Shown piece after piece: positions 17,324 through 26,230 of a stretch of 64,000 nt of DNA. The notes under the pieces were generated by a model, which did no database searches, was not told the origin of the DNA, and saw only the letters and a list, made by a program, of their open reading frames with translations. This stretch comes from Sphingomonas montanisoli (lineage in GTDB: Bacteria > Pseudomonadota > Alphaproteobacteria > Sphingomonadales > Sphingomonadaceae), in contig NZ_VTOU01000003.1 of assembly GCF_008274695.1 (NCBI RefSeq), positions 372,001-436,000 of the forward strand, given 5' to 3'. Both the position numbers and the translations under genes were made by a program. How positions within the stretch are numbered: position 1 is the first letter of the stretch; each line of letters starts with the position of its first letter.

Positions 17324-18762
17324 AGAGTTTCGTTGGAGGCGCGGCACTCGCCGCCCTGCTGCTGGCGGGCTGTGCGCCGCGCGGGATCACGCCCGCGCTC
17401 AAGCCGATCGGTGCACCCGACGTGGGCCTGACGGGCGGCGTCGCGGGCGTGCCCGTGGCGGTCGACTGGTGGAAGGCGCTGGGCGATCCCCAGCTCGACC
17501 GGATCATGGCCGATGCACTGTCGGGCAGCCCGACGCTGGCCGGTGCGATGGCGCGGATGCGGATCGCGCAGGCGGGGATCGAGACGGCACGCGCGGGCAC
17601 TCTGCCCAGCGTATCGGTAAGCGCGCAGGAACAGCGCACGCGCCTTCCCGAAAACTACATCATCCCGCCCCCCTTCGGCGGATCGTCCCAGTGGGTCGGC
17701 AATGCCGCTGCCAATGTCAGCTGGTCGCTCGATTTCTTCGGCAGGCAGAAGGCCGCGCTCGATGAGGCGAAGGCGAGTGCCGACGCCGCTTCGCTCGACG
17801 CCGCCGCCGCGCGGCTCGCCCTGAGTTCCGCAGTCGCGCAGACCTATGTCGAGCTTGCCCGCGCCGAACAGCAGACCCGCGTCGCCGCCGATTTCGTGAC
17901 GGCGCGCCAGCGCTCGGTCACGCTGATCCAGTCGCGGATCCGCAACCAGCTTTCGAGCAATTTCGAGGCCCGCGCGGCCGAGACCCTGCTCGCCCAGGCC
18001 CGCCAGGCCGAACTGCGTGCACGGGCCCAGCGCGAAACGATCGTCCATGCGCTCGCGGCGCTCGCCGGTCGCGGCGCCGACTATTACGCGACGGTCGGGA
18101 CGACGGCTCTCGCCTTCGATCGCGCCGTACCGCTGCCCACCGCTTTGCCAGCCGACCTGCTGGGCCGTCGCCCCGACCTGCTGGCGGGACAGGCGCGGAT
18201 CGCCGCCGCCAGCGCGGGCCGCCAGGTCGCGAAGAAGGCTTTCTACCCGAATATCAATCTGCTCGGCATGTTCGGTTTTCAGGCGCTCGGCCTGGGCAAC
18301 ATCACCGAATGGGGATCGCGCACCTATGGCGCGGGCCCGTCGCTGAGCCTGCCGATCTTCGAGGGCGGGCGGCTGACCGCCGACTATAAGCGCGCCACGG
18401 GCCAGGTCGACGTCGCCATTGCCGACTATAACGACTCGGTCGTCCGCGCCATCCGCGACACCGCCGATGCGATCGCGCTCGTCCGCGCCAATCAGGGCGA
18501 TGCCGCCGAACAGGCCAATGTGTTGACCGGCCTCCAGGATGTCGTCCGCCTCGATCGCACCCGCATCCAGACCGGCCTCGCGTCGCAGCTCGACATCCTC
18601 GAATCCGACACCCGGCTGCTCGCCGCGCGGCAGGGACAGATCGATCTGGCCGCCGACGGCGCGATCCGCCGTATCCAACTCGTCGCCGCAATCGGCGGCG
18701 ACTTCGCCCCCACTCCCGCGCTTGCCGTCGCGACCCAGACCCCCACCGAGGCCCAGCCATGA
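17320..18762 (+). CDS. Efflux outer-membrane factor, NodT family lipoprotein
   Basis: A 480-residue outer-membrane channel subunit. The start at 17320 overlaps the marR stop by ATGA and gives MKSFVGGAALAALLLAGCAPRG, a lipoprotein signal with LAGC. OEP repeats are visible as WWKALGDPQLDRIMADALSGSPTLAGAMARMRIAQAGIETARAGTLPSVSVSAQEQRTRLPENYIIPPPFGG and LLGRRPDLLAGQARIAAASAGRQVAKKAFYPNINLLGMFGFQALGLGNI. This is a second, distinct NodT protein in the window. It would pair with the EmrA-like adaptor and EmrB-like transporter encoded just downstream to form a tripartite MFS pump. Confidence 0.93.
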   Translation: MKSFVGGAALAALLLAGCAPRGITPALKPIGAPDVGLTGGVAGVPVAVDWWKALGDPQLDRIMADALSGSPTLAGAMARMRIAQAGIETARAGTLPSVSVSAQEQRTRLPENYIIPPPFGGSSQWVGNAAANVSWSLDFFGRQKAALDEAKASADAASLDAAAARLALSSAVAQTYVELARAEQQTRVAADFVTARQRSVTLIQSRIRNQLSSNFEARAAETLLAQARQAELRARAQRETIVHALAALAGRGADYYATVGTTALAFDRAVPLPTALPADLLGRRPDLLAGQARIAAASAGRQVAKKAFYPNINLLGMFGFQALGLGNITEWGSRTYGAGPSLSLPIFEGGRLTADYKRATGQVDVAIADYNDSVVRAIRDTADAIALVRANQGDAAEQANVLTGLQDVVRLDRTRIQTGLASQLDILESDTRLLAARQGQIDLAADGAIRRIQLVAAIGGDFAPTPALAVATQTPTEAQP

Positions 18763-19994
18763 CCGACAACAGCTCCAGCCGCCCCGACGCCGCCGTGGCC
18801 GACACCGACGTGCCCGGCGCCACGCCCCCCGCCGCCCCGCCGCCGGTCGACGAGACGCAGGGCAATCAACGCACCCGCAAGCGCGCCTTCCTGATCCTCG
18901 GCGTCGTTGTCCTCCTCGGCCTCATCGCCTGGGGCGTCCACGCGCTGTTCTTCGCCGGCGACGTGCAGGAGACCGACGACGCCTATGTCGCCGGCGACGT
19001 CGTCGCGATCACGAGCCGCGAACCCGCGACCGTGCTGGCTATCCACGCCGACAATACCGAGGGCGTGAAGGCGGGCGATCCGCTGATCGACCTCGATCCC
19101 GCGCAGGCCGACGTCACGCTCGCCCAGGCGGCGGCCGAACTCGCCCGCGCCGTTCGCGCGGTCCGCTCCGACTTCTCCGCAGTCGACGAAGGCCGCGCGT
19201 CCGTCGCGCAGGCTTCGGCCGAACTTGCCAAGGCACGCAACGATCTCGGCCGCCGCCAGCGCGCGGCCGCCGACGGCGCGGTATCGGGCGAAGAGGTCGC
19301 GCATGCCCGCGACGCAGTCACCACCGCCAATGCAGCGCTCCAGCTCGCGCAAAGCCGACTCGCCCAGGCGCGCACCAGCGTGCAGGGCGCTAGCGTCGAG
19401 GCGAACCCCGCCGTCCTCGCGGCGATTGCGCGCTATCGCACCGCCGCCATCTCACGCGGTCACATGCACCTGACCGCGCCGGTCGACGGCGTCATCGCGC
19501 AGCGCAGCGTCCAGCTGGGCCAGCAGGTCGCCCCAGGCACCCCGCTGATGGCGGTCGTGCCGCTGGACAAGGTGTGGATCGACGCGAACTTCCGCGAAAC
19601 CCAGCTGCGCAACATCCGCATCGGCCAGCCCGCCACCGTCACCGCCGACGTCTATGGCGACGATGCGGTCTATCACGGCCATGTGATCGGTCTGGGCGCC
19701 GGCACCGGCAACGCCTTCGCGCTGCTGCCCCCGCAAAATGCCAGCGGCAACTGGATCAAGATCGTCCAGCGCCTGCCTGTTCGCATCGCGCTTGATCCCA
19801 AGGAGTTGCGTGAGCACCCCTTGCGGATCGGCATGTCTGTGATGGCCGAGGTCGACGTGGCCGATCGTTCGGGTCCGCTTCTCGCCCAGCCCGCCTCGGG
19901 CGGTTTCCAGAGCAAACAGAGCGATGCGCTGGGCGCCAGCGTCGAAGCTGATATCCAGCGGATCATCGCCGCCAACCGCGGCACGGGCCGGTAA
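18759..19994 (+). CDS. EmrA-like membrane-fusion adaptor (HlyD family)
   Basis: A 411-residue adaptor overlapping the NodT gene by ATGA. The cytoplasmic N-terminus is Pro/Ala-rich and followed by one membrane helix (RAFLILGVVVLLGLIAWGVHALFF). Then comes the EmrA signature DVQETDDAYVAGDVVAITSREPATVLAIHADNTEGVKAGDPLIDLDPAQADV, a long coiled-coil hairpin (about residues 115-215), and the second lipoyl half HMHLTAPVDGVIAQRSVQLGQQVAPGTPLMAVVPLDKVWIDANFRETQLRNIRIGQP. It bridges the inner-membrane EmrB-like transporter and the NodT channel. Confidence 0.94.
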   Translation: MTDNSSSRPDAAVADTDVPGATPPAAPPPVDETQGNQRTRKRAFLILGVVVLLGLIAWGVHALFFAGDVQETDDAYVAGDVVAITSREPATVLAIHADNTEGVKAGDPLIDLDPAQADVTLAQAAAELARAVRAVRSDFSAVDEGRASVAQASAELAKARNDLGRRQRAAADGAVSGEEVAHARDAVTTANAALQLAQSRLAQARTSVQGASVEANPAVLAAIARYRTAAISRGHMHLTAPVDGVIAQRSVQLGQQVAPGTPLMAVVPLDKVWIDANFRETQLRNIRIGQPATVTADVYGDDAVYHGHVIGLGAGTGNAFALLPPQNASGNWIKIVQRLPVRIALDPKELREHPLRIGMSVMAEVDVADRSGPLLAQPASGGFQSKQSDALGASVEADIQRIIAANRGTGR

Positions 19995-19995
19995 G

Positions 19996-21552
19996 ATGGC
20001 CGGCCCCGCCGCCGCGGGTGGCGCCGAAATCCCGCCGCTTTCCGGCGGGGCCCTCGGCCTCACCGCCTTTGCGCTCGCGCTCGGCACCTTCATGCAGGTG
20101 CTCGATTCGACGATCGCGAACGTCTCGCTGCCGACGATTGCCGGCAATCTGGGCGTCAGTTCGGACAACGCGACCTGGGTCATCACCAGCTTCGCGGTCG
20201 CGAACGGCGTCGCGGTGCCACTGACCGGGTGGCTGATGGGCCGCTATGGCGTGGTCCGCACCTTCACCGTCTCGGTGATCCTGTTCACGATCGCATCGTT
20301 CCTGTGCGGCATCGCCTGGAATCTATCCTCGCTGATCGCCTTCCGCGTCATTCAGGGCGCGGTGTCCGGGCCGATGATCCCTGGCAGCCAGGCGCTGCTG
20401 ATCTCGATCTTTCCGCCCCATAAGAGGGCGACGGCGCTTGGCATATGGTCGATGACCACGCTGGTCGCACCGATCATGGGGCCGATCCTGGGCGGCTTTA
20501 TCTCCGACAATTATCACTGGAGCTGGATCTTCCTGATCAACCTGCCGGTCGGCCTGTTCTGCGCCGCCGTGTCCTGGTTCTCGCTGTCGAGCCGCGAGAC
20601 GCCGACGCGCAAGCTGCCGATCGACTCGGTCGGCCTCGGCCTGCTGGTCGTCTGGGTCGGTGCGCTGCAGATGGTGCTCGATCTCGGCAAGAATGACGAC
20701 TGGTTCAATTCGCCGCGGATCGTGATCATGACGGTCGTCTGCGCGGTCGGCTTCATCTCCTGGCTGATCTGGGAACTGACCGAGAAGCATCCCGCGATCG
20801 ACCTGAGCCTGTTCAAGGAACGCAACTTCCTGATCGGCACGATCGCCTTGTGCGCGGGCTATGCCCTGTTCTTCGGCGCGGCACTGCTGCTGCCTTTGTG
20901 GCTGCAGACCCAGATGGGCTACACCGCCACCTGGGCCGGGCTGGTTGCGGCGCCGAGCGGTGCCGTGGCCGTGCTCCTCACACCGTTCGCGGCCAAGTTG
21001 TCGACCAAGATCGACGTGCGCTGGCTGGCGACGGTGGCGTTCGTAGCCTTCGCCGCATCCTATTTCATGCGCGCAGGCTACACGACCTATGCCGACTTCT
21101 ACTCGCTGACGCTGCCGATGCTCGTCCAGGGCATATCGATGGGCACCTTCTTCCTGGCGATGGTGACGATCGCGCTCGGCGGCGTCCCGCCCGAAAAGCT
21201 GCCGTCGGCGACGGGCATCTCAAACTTCGCGCGCATCACCGCGGGCAGCTTCGCCGCATCGCTGATCACCACATTCTGGGACCGGCGCGAAGCGCTGCAC
21301 CAGAGCCGGATGGTCGAAGGACTGAACCACCTTGGCGGCGCTTACCCCTATGCCGCCAATGCTTTGGGTGCGCTGGGGCCGAACGAGACCCAGGCGGCGG
21401 CGATCGTCACGCGACAGGTCGTGGGCCAGGCCTATCTGCTGAGCCTGACCGACATCTTCTGGGCGTGCGGATGGGCGATGCTGGTCGTCACCATCCTCGT
21501 ATGGTTCACCAAGCGCCCGCCCGCACCGACCGGGCCGGTGGCGGCGGACTGA
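19996..21552 (+). CDS. DHA2 family MFS multidrug transporter (EmrB-like)
   Basis: A 518-residue 14-helix drug:proton antiporter. The start at 19996 lies one base after the emrA-like stop. Family motifs are ALGTFMQVLDSTIANVSLPTIAGNLGVSSDNATWVITSFAVANGVAVPLTGWLMGRYGVVRTFTVSV (motif D1 and A), VIQGAVSGPMIPGSQALLISIFP and WSWIFLINLPVG (motif C region). It is the last gene of the marR operon and the energy-coupled component of the tripartite pump. The substrate is unknown. A strong hairpin terminator follows at 21563-21587. Confidence 0.94.
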   Translation: MAGPAAAGGAEIPPLSGGALGLTAFALALGTFMQVLDSTIANVSLPTIAGNLGVSSDNATWVITSFAVANGVAVPLTGWLMGRYGVVRTFTVSVILFTIASFLCGIAWNLSSLIAFRVIQGAVSGPMIPGSQALLISIFPPHKRATALGIWSMTTLVAPIMGPILGGFISDNYHWSWIFLINLPVGLFCAAVSWFSLSSRETPTRKLPIDSVGLGLLVVWVGALQMVLDLGKNDDWFNSPRIVIMTVVCAVGFISWLIWELTEKHPAIDLSLFKERNFLIGTIALCAGYALFFGAALLLPLWLQTQMGYTATWAGLVAAPSGAVAVLLTPFAAKLSTKIDVRWLATVAFVAFAASYFMRAGYTTYADFYSLTLPMLVQGISMGTFFLAMVTIALGGVPPEKLPSATGISNFARITAGSFAASLITTFWDRREALHQSRMVEGLNHLGGAYPYAANALGALGPNETQAAAIVTRQVVGQAYLLSLTDIFWACGWAMLVVTILVWFTKRPPAPTGPVAAD

Positions 21553-21562
21553 GCACAAACAA

Positions 21563-21587
21563 AAAGGGCGGCCAGTGGCCGCCCTTT
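21563..21587. terminator. Bidirectional intrinsic terminator
   Basis: AAAGGGCGGCC and GGCCGCCCTTT form a perfect 11-bp stem around a 3-base loop, flanked by an A-tract on the left and a T-tract on the right. It lies between the convergent emrB-like and Rieske oxygenase genes and can serve both. Confidence 0.85.
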
Positions 21588-21607
21588 CCGTATCGAGACC
21601 CGCCCGT

Positions 21608-22726
21608 TTATTCGGCGGCGAGCTTGTCCGGCGTCGGCGCCTTGCGGCGGCTGAGGTAGAACTGGTCGGTATATTGCCAGTTGCGGCCGAACGGACCGTC
21701 GCCGTCGCAGACGAGCGGGCGCGCCAGGCGGCGATAGCCGTCGAGGATCACCTTATCCTCGTCGAACTGCCAGCAGATGTCCTTGATGATCGCGCGGGCA
21801 AGGCCGCCCTTCGGCCCTTCGGCTTCTTCCTTGGGCTGAATGAAGCCGTAGAGATACTGGATCTTGTCGCGCTCGATCGGGACGATCGCCGGGATCATGA
21901 TCGTATCCGAAATGCCCTGGAAGCGGGTGAAGCCCTGCCCCATGCCGACCGACGAGCTCATGATCACACCATCGACGGTGCCCATCGGCGTACCCAGCTT
22001 GGCACGCGCGATCGTCGATCGCTTGATGCCGTCATAGCTGAACTCATATTCGGGCACGTTCTGGGTGCGGTGGACATAGCGGAAATGCGCGATGTCGACG
22101 CCATTGTCGGCGACATTGTCCATCGCGCCGTAGATGTGCCACTTCGCCTTGGTGAAGCCGGTCCAGTCGGGGTGGCCGAATTCCTCGATCGTGCGCATCT
22201 CCCACATCGGGGCGACGCCCTCGGGGTGATACCACATGTAGATATAGCCGTTGGCTTCCTCGATCGTGTAGCTCGGCACGCAATTGTCGCGCTTGGCCTG
22301 CGGCGGGATGTTGCGGGCGTAGGGGATTTCCTTGACCGCACCGTTGCCGTCGATCCGCCAGGCGTGGAACGGGCACTGCACATAATTGCCGTGAACCTCG
22401 CCACTGCCGAGATGCGCGCCATAATGCGGGCAATAGGCGTCGAGCAGGCGGGCCTTGCCGTCCTCGCCGCGCCACAGGACCATGTCCTTGGCGAAGTAGC
22501 GCACCGACTTGACCTCACCCACCGCCAGCTCATCCGACCACATGATGCCGAACCAGCCGAAGGGGAATTCGTCGGGCAGGTTGCGTGCATCGGGATCGCG
22601 CCGCTCGACCGACGGCTCGAGCCGCCACGCCGCGCGTTCTTCCTTCGAAAGCAGCTTGAGCCGCTCCCAGGTTGCCGATTTCTCGGTGCGGGTATCCTGC
22701 TGCGGTGCGCTTGCGCCCTGGTCCAT
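21608..22726 (-). CDS. Rieske [2Fe-2S] oxygenase, terminal oxygenase component
   Basis: A 372-residue protein with an N-terminal Rieske domain: C99-P-H101 in AYCPHYGAHLGSGEVHGNYVQ and C118-P-F-H121 bind the [2Fe-2S] cluster. The catalytic domain has DNVADNGVDIAHFRYVHRTQNVPEYEF, the mononuclear-iron segment of KshA/DAF-36-like oxygenases. The start at 22726 (MDQGASAPQQ) follows AGGAGA; the longer frame upstream lacks a ribosome-binding site and crosses a promoter-like dyad. Family members hydroxylate steroids or aromatic compounds using electrons from a separate reductase, which is not encoded nearby. The substrate is uncertain. A 16-bp dyad lies about 41 bp upstream. Confidence 0.9.
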   Translation of the reverse strand: MDQGASAPQQDTRTEKSATWERLKLLSKEERAAWRLEPSVERRDPDARNLPDEFPFGWFGIMWSDELAVGEVKSVRYFAKDMVLWRGEDGKARLLDAYCPHYGAHLGSGEVHGNYVQCPFHAWRIDGNGAVKEIPYARNIPPQAKRDNCVPSYTIEEANGYIYMWYHPEGVAPMWEMRTIEEFGHPDWTGFTKAKWHIYGAMDNVADNGVDIAHFRYVHRTQNVPEYEFSYDGIKRSTIARAKLGTPMGTVDGVIMSSSVGMGQGFTRFQGISDTIMIPAIVPIERDKIQYLYGFIQPKEEAEGPKGGLARAIIKDICWQFDEDKVILDGYRRLARPLVCDGDGPFGRNWQYTDQFYLSRRKAPTPDKLAAE

Positions 22727-22766
22727 GACGAATCTCCTGTGCCGACCTCCGCTGCCCTGGAGGTTT

Positions 22767-22782
22767 CTATAATGCGTTATAG
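22767..22782. promoter_or_regulatory. Palindrome CTATAA-TGCG-TTATAG upstream of the Rieske gene
   Basis: A perfect 6-bp inverted repeat with a 4-bp centre overlaps TATAAC, a plausible minus-strand -10 element. The half-site AATGCGTT recurs at 22836-22843. It looks like an operator, for example for a TetR-type repressor; no such regulator is encoded in the window. Confidence 0.45.
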
Positions 22783-22848
22783 CATATCTGGCGCAGACAC
22801 AACGGCCCACGCACCTGCGCGCTCAAAATCGCTGCAATGCGTTTTAAT

Positions 22849-24144
22849 TTAGGGCTTCTTGGCGAGAACGTCCAGCGCGGCGCTCGTCATCGCCTCGGTG
22901 GCGGTGCCGATCACGGCTTCCGCGTCGGGCGCCCAGTGGGCGCTATGGATCGACGGCAACTTGGTAACATCGCCCTTCGCCGCATCCCATTTCGCCTTCG
23001 GCACGCCGCCGACCCAGAATAGCAGCGCCTGCTTCGATTGATCGGCCAGCCAGAATTCGGAGAAATCCTCGCCTCCCATCTGCGGCTTGTCCATCCTCAC
23101 CCGATCCGCGCCGAACCGCTTGGTAAAGACGTCGCTCATCCGCGCGGTGAGATCATGGGTGTTGAAGGTCGCCGGTGTGTTCTGATCGGCGATCGTGACG
23201 ACGGGCATCAGATCGTCGGGCAGGCCCGCGGCGATCGCCTCGCCCTTCGCGATCCGGCCGATACCGTCGAGCAGATGCTGCCGCACCTCGGGCTTGTAGC
23301 TGCGCACCGTCAGCTGGAGATGGGCATCGGACGGGATGATGTTGTGCTTGGTGCCTGCCTGGAAGCTGCCGACGGTCACCACCGCCGATTCGAGCGGATT
23401 GGTCTCCCGCGACACCAAAGTCTGCAGCGTGCCGACGATGCGCGAGGCAAGCACGATCGGATCGTTGGCGAGATGCGGATAGGCGCCGTGCCCGCCGACG
23501 CCCTTCACCACGATGTCGACCGAATTGACGTTGGCCATCACATAGCCGTCGACCAGACCGATCGTCCCCGCGGGGAGGGTCGCCGAATCGTGGAAAGCGA
23601 TCGCGACGTCGGGCTTGGGAAATTTGGTGTAGAGCCCGTCCTTCAGCATCGCGCGTGCGCCCGATCCGATCTCCTCGGCGGGCTGGGCGATCATCACGAG
23701 CGTGCCCGACCACTGATCCTTCATCGCCGCCATCCGCCGCGCGACCGCGATCCATGTGGTCATATGGGTGTCGTGGCCGCAGGCGTGCATCACGCCCTTA
23801 TTCTGGCTGGCATAGGGAACGCCGGTCGCTTCGGTGACGGGCAGCGCGTCCATGTCGGCGCGGAGCAACAGCACCGGGCCGGGGCCGTTCTTCAGCACCG
23901 CGACCACCCCGGTCTGGCCGACGCCGCTGGTGACGGTGAAGCCCGCCTTCTTGGCCTCTGCCGCCAGGATCCCCGCGCTACGGGTTTCCTTGAAACTCAG
24001 TTCGGGATGGGCGTGCAGATCCTTGTAGATCGTGAGCAGCCCCGGCATGTCCGCCTTGACCGCGTCACCCAGCGGGTCCGCCAGCGCAGGCGTGGCGGCG
24101 ATCATGGCGACAAAGGCGATCAGCGGAGCAATCTTCATCATCAT
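22849..24144 (-). CDS. M20D family amidohydrolase, exported
   Basis: A 431-residue hippuricase/IAA-amino-acid-hydrolase-type peptidase with a signal peptide (MMMKIAPLIAFVAMIAATPALA). It has LHAHPELSFKE, LRADMDALPV, MHACGHDTHMT (metal ligands Cys/His), QPAEEIGSGARAMLKDG and the C-terminal MGGEDFSEF. It probably hydrolyses N-acyl amino acids in the periplasm. The start overlaps the stop of the upstream DUF4893 gene, giving a two-gene operon. The substrate remains open. Confidence 0.92.
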   Translation of the reverse strand: MMMKIAPLIAFVAMIAATPALADPLGDAVKADMPGLLTIYKDLHAHPELSFKETRSAGILAAEAKKAGFTVTSGVGQTGVVAVLKNGPGPVLLLRADMDALPVTEATGVPYASQNKGVMHACGHDTHMTTWIAVARRMAAMKDQWSGTLVMIAQPAEEIGSGARAMLKDGLYTKFPKPDVAIAFHDSATLPAGTIGLVDGYVMANVNSVDIVVKGVGGHGAYPHLANDPIVLASRIVGTLQTLVSRETNPLESAVVTVGSFQAGTKHNIIPSDAHLQLTVRSYKPEVRQHLLDGIGRIAKGEAIAAGLPDDLMPVVTIADQNTPATFNTHDLTARMSDVFTKRFGADRVRMDKPQMGGEDFSEFWLADQSKQALLFWVGGVPKAKWDAAKGDVTKLPSIHSAHWAPDAEAVIGTATEAMTSAALDVLAKKP

Positions 24145-24818
24145 CCCTTCGGGGTCAGTTCCATTACGTCGATCAGCGATTCCCAGCGCGGATAGGGGAA
24201 GGCGATGCGCCAGCGCGCCTGCCCGACCCGTTCGACCACGCCGACCATGTCGCGTTCGGTATCGCGCCCGTAGCGCAGCGGGCGCGTCTCATCCCCCAGC
24301 ATGAGCGATCCGAGGAAGATCATGCGGGTGCCGTCGTCAGGATAGATGGTGCCGACATGCCGTTGCGATCCGTCGAGCTTGGCGAAACGCAGCACCGCCC
24401 CCTCAGCCGAGACCCGGCAGGTAAAGGCGGGATAAGCGGTATAGTTCGGCATCCCCTTGGCCTGCGCGCCCATCTTGATCACGCGGCAGGCATAGTCGCC
24501 GGCAGGAAGCGACGGGCCGGGCATCGAAAGATCGGGCTTCATCAGCATGCCCTGCGCCGCGATCGCCTTTGCCTGTCCGGCCGCGCCCGCCTTTTCGAGC
24601 CCCGCCATCCACGATTGTCGCCAGCGCGCGAGCCGATCGCGATCGGCGTCGCTGATGATCTCGCGCCAGTCGCTCGGCTGCGGCTTGGGCGGCTTGCTGG
24701 CGGCCGGTTGGCTGGCTGGCTGGGGCCGATCTTCGACGCCGTCGCCCCCACACCCCGCCAGGCAGCCGAGCGCGGCGGGGATGATCAGCATGCGGGCGGC
24801 AGTCGTCAGCAGGGTCAT
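24141..24818 (-). CDS. DUF4893 family lipoprotein
   Basis: A 225-residue protein starting MTLLTTAARMLIIPAALGCLAGCGGDG after a GGAG ribosome-binding site, with lipobox LAGC. A Pro/Ala-rich linker leads into the domain: DWREIISDADRDRLARWRQSWMAGLEKA, typical of the DUF4893 family. Further segments are PAGDYACRVIKMG, TCRVSAEGAVLRFAKLDGSQRHVGTIYPDDGTRMIFLGSLMLGDE and RDMVGVVERVGQARWRIAFPYPRWESLIDVMELTP. The function of the family is unknown; it is common in sphingomonads. The last codons overlap the start of the amidohydrolase gene, so translational coupling is likely. Confidence 0.85.
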   Translation of the reverse strand: MTLLTTAARMLIIPAALGCLAGCGGDGVEDRPQPASQPAASKPPKPQPSDWREIISDADRDRLARWRQSWMAGLEKAGAAGQAKAIAAQGMLMKPDLSMPGPSLPAGDYACRVIKMGAQAKGMPNYTAYPAFTCRVSAEGAVLRFAKLDGSQRHVGTIYPDDGTRMIFLGSLMLGDETRPLRYGRDTERDMVGVVERVGQARWRIAFPYPRWESLIDVMELTPKG

Positions 24819-25027
24819 GGTCTCCGCCTGAGAATTCGGAGAAGAGTGACGCCCGCCTGCCCAAACCGCAAGCCCGTCGTCGCGATCGAATCGGGACGAC
24901 AGGAAATGGCGCAAATCCGCGACACGCCGTTCACGTGTTCGGACCAATGGAAAGAGTCGCGACGCTGACGGTTATAGCCCTTTCGCGCGCCCGACATCGG
25001 CTGCGCTTTCCGGAAAGGGTCGTGGCG

Positions 25028-25420
25028 ATGGCCGACCGAATGAGAACCCTGCTCGTCGAGGATGAAGACGATATCCGCTTCGTCGTCGAACTCGCCCTCG
25101 CCCATCGCTCCAATTTCGACCTCACATCCTTCGCCAGCGGCGTCGAAGCGCTCGAGGCGTTGAGCGAAGGAGGACCGTCCTTCGATCTTGCCTTGGTCAA
25201 CCTCAACCTGCCGGCGATGAGCGGCGCGACCTTCGCGAAGCGGATGGCCAGCTTGCCATGCTGCGCCGATACGCCTGTGATCTTCGTGACCGCATCCTTA
25301 TACGGGCGGGACGAGGCACAGCTTCGCGGCGGGAACAGCATCGGCGTGATCACCAAGCCGTTCGACGCCGTCGCGCTGCCGGATCAGATCCGCGACATGC
25401 TCGAACAGACCAGGGTCTGA
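25028..25420 (+). CDS. Receiver-domain protein lacking the phospho-acceptor Asp
   Basis: A 130-residue stand-alone receiver (CheY-like) domain. The acidic pocket is present (LLVEDEDD, residues 8-15), as are the switch Thr88 (FVTAS) and Lys110 (ITKPF). The residue aligned to the phosphorylated aspartate is Asn58 in DLALVNLNLPAMSG; the codon is AAC. The protein therefore probably cannot be phosphorylated in the normal way and may work as a constitutive or protein-interaction module. The start is MADRMRTLLV at 25028; a start at Met5 is also possible. It has no output domain and no kinase neighbour. It converges on the hydroxybutyrate dehydrogenase gene with a 10-bp gap. Confidence 0.85.
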   Translation: MADRMRTLLVEDEDDIRFVVELALAHRSNFDLTSFASGVEALEALSEGGPSFDLALVNLNLPAMSGATFAKRMASLPCCADTPVIFVTASLYGRDEAQLRGGNSIGVITKPFDAVALPDQIRDMLEQTRV

Positions 25421-25430
25421 CCCCTGCGCA

Positions 25431-26216
25431 TCACTGCGCGGTCCAGCCGCCATCGATCGACATGTTGGCGCCGGTGATGCCCGCCGCATCGTCACGACAC
25501 AGGAACACCGCCATCGCCGCGACCTGCTCCACCGTCACGAACTGCTTGGTCGGCTGACCCGCGAGGAAGACGTCGTTCATCACCTGCTCGCGCGTCATGC
25601 CCCGCGCCTTCATCGTGTCGGGAATCTGCTTTTCGACCAGCGGGGTCCACACATAACCCGGCGAGATGCAGTTGGCGGTGATGCCGAACGTCGCGGTTTC
25701 CAGCGCGACCGTCTTGGTCAGGCCGGCCAGACCATGCTTGGCCGTCACATAAGCACTCTTGAACGGCGACGCGGTGAGCGAGTGCGCTGACGCCGTCTGG
25801 ATGATCCGCCCCCACTTTTTCGACTTCATATAGGGCACGGCAAGGCGGGTGGTGTGGAATGCACTGCTCAGGTTCAGCGCGATGATCAGATCCCATTTCT
25901 CGACCGGGAACTCCTCGATCGGGGCGACATGCTGCATGCCCGCATTGTTGATCAGGATGTCGACGCCGCCGAAAGCGTCCGCCGCCTCCTTCATCATCGC
26001 CTCAATCTGATCGACCTTGGTGAGATCATGTCCGCTGTAGAGCGCCTTCGCGCCGCTCGCGGCCTCGAGCGCGACCCGTTCCTTTTCGATATCGGCCGCA
26101 TCGCCGAAGCCGTTGATGACGACGTTCGCGCCCTCGGCCGCCAGCGACTTGGCATAAGCCAGGCCGATGCCCGAGGTGGAACCGGTGATCAGCGCGGTCT
26201 TGCCCTTCAGGAACAT
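25431..26216 (-). CDS. bdhA: 3-hydroxybutyrate dehydrogenase
   Basis: A 261-residue short-chain dehydrogenase that interconverts 3-hydroxybutyrate and acetoacetate with NAD. It has TGSTSGIG for cofactor binding, NNAGMQHVAPIEEFP, the catalytic Ser in TASAHS and YVTAKHG, and the BDH-type end QPTKQFVTVEQVAAMAVFLCRDDAAGITGANMSIDGGWTAQ. The sequence is close to bacterial BDH throughout and of the usual length. It follows the patatin-like gene by 14 bp on the same strand, suggesting an operon in polyhydroxybutyrate or ketone-body use. Confidence 0.93.
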   Translation of the reverse strand: MFLKGKTALITGSTSGIGLAYAKSLAAEGANVVINGFGDAADIEKERVALEAASGAKALYSGHDLTKVDQIEAMMKEAADAFGGVDILINNAGMQHVAPIEEFPVEKWDLIIALNLSSAFHTTRLAVPYMKSKKWGRIIQTASAHSLTASPFKSAYVTAKHGLAGLTKTVALETATFGITANCISPGYVWTPLVEKQIPDTMKARGMTREQVMNDVFLAGQPTKQFVTVEQVAAMAVFLCRDDAAGITGANMSIDGGWTAQ

Positions 26217-26230
26217 GGGAAGAAATCTCC

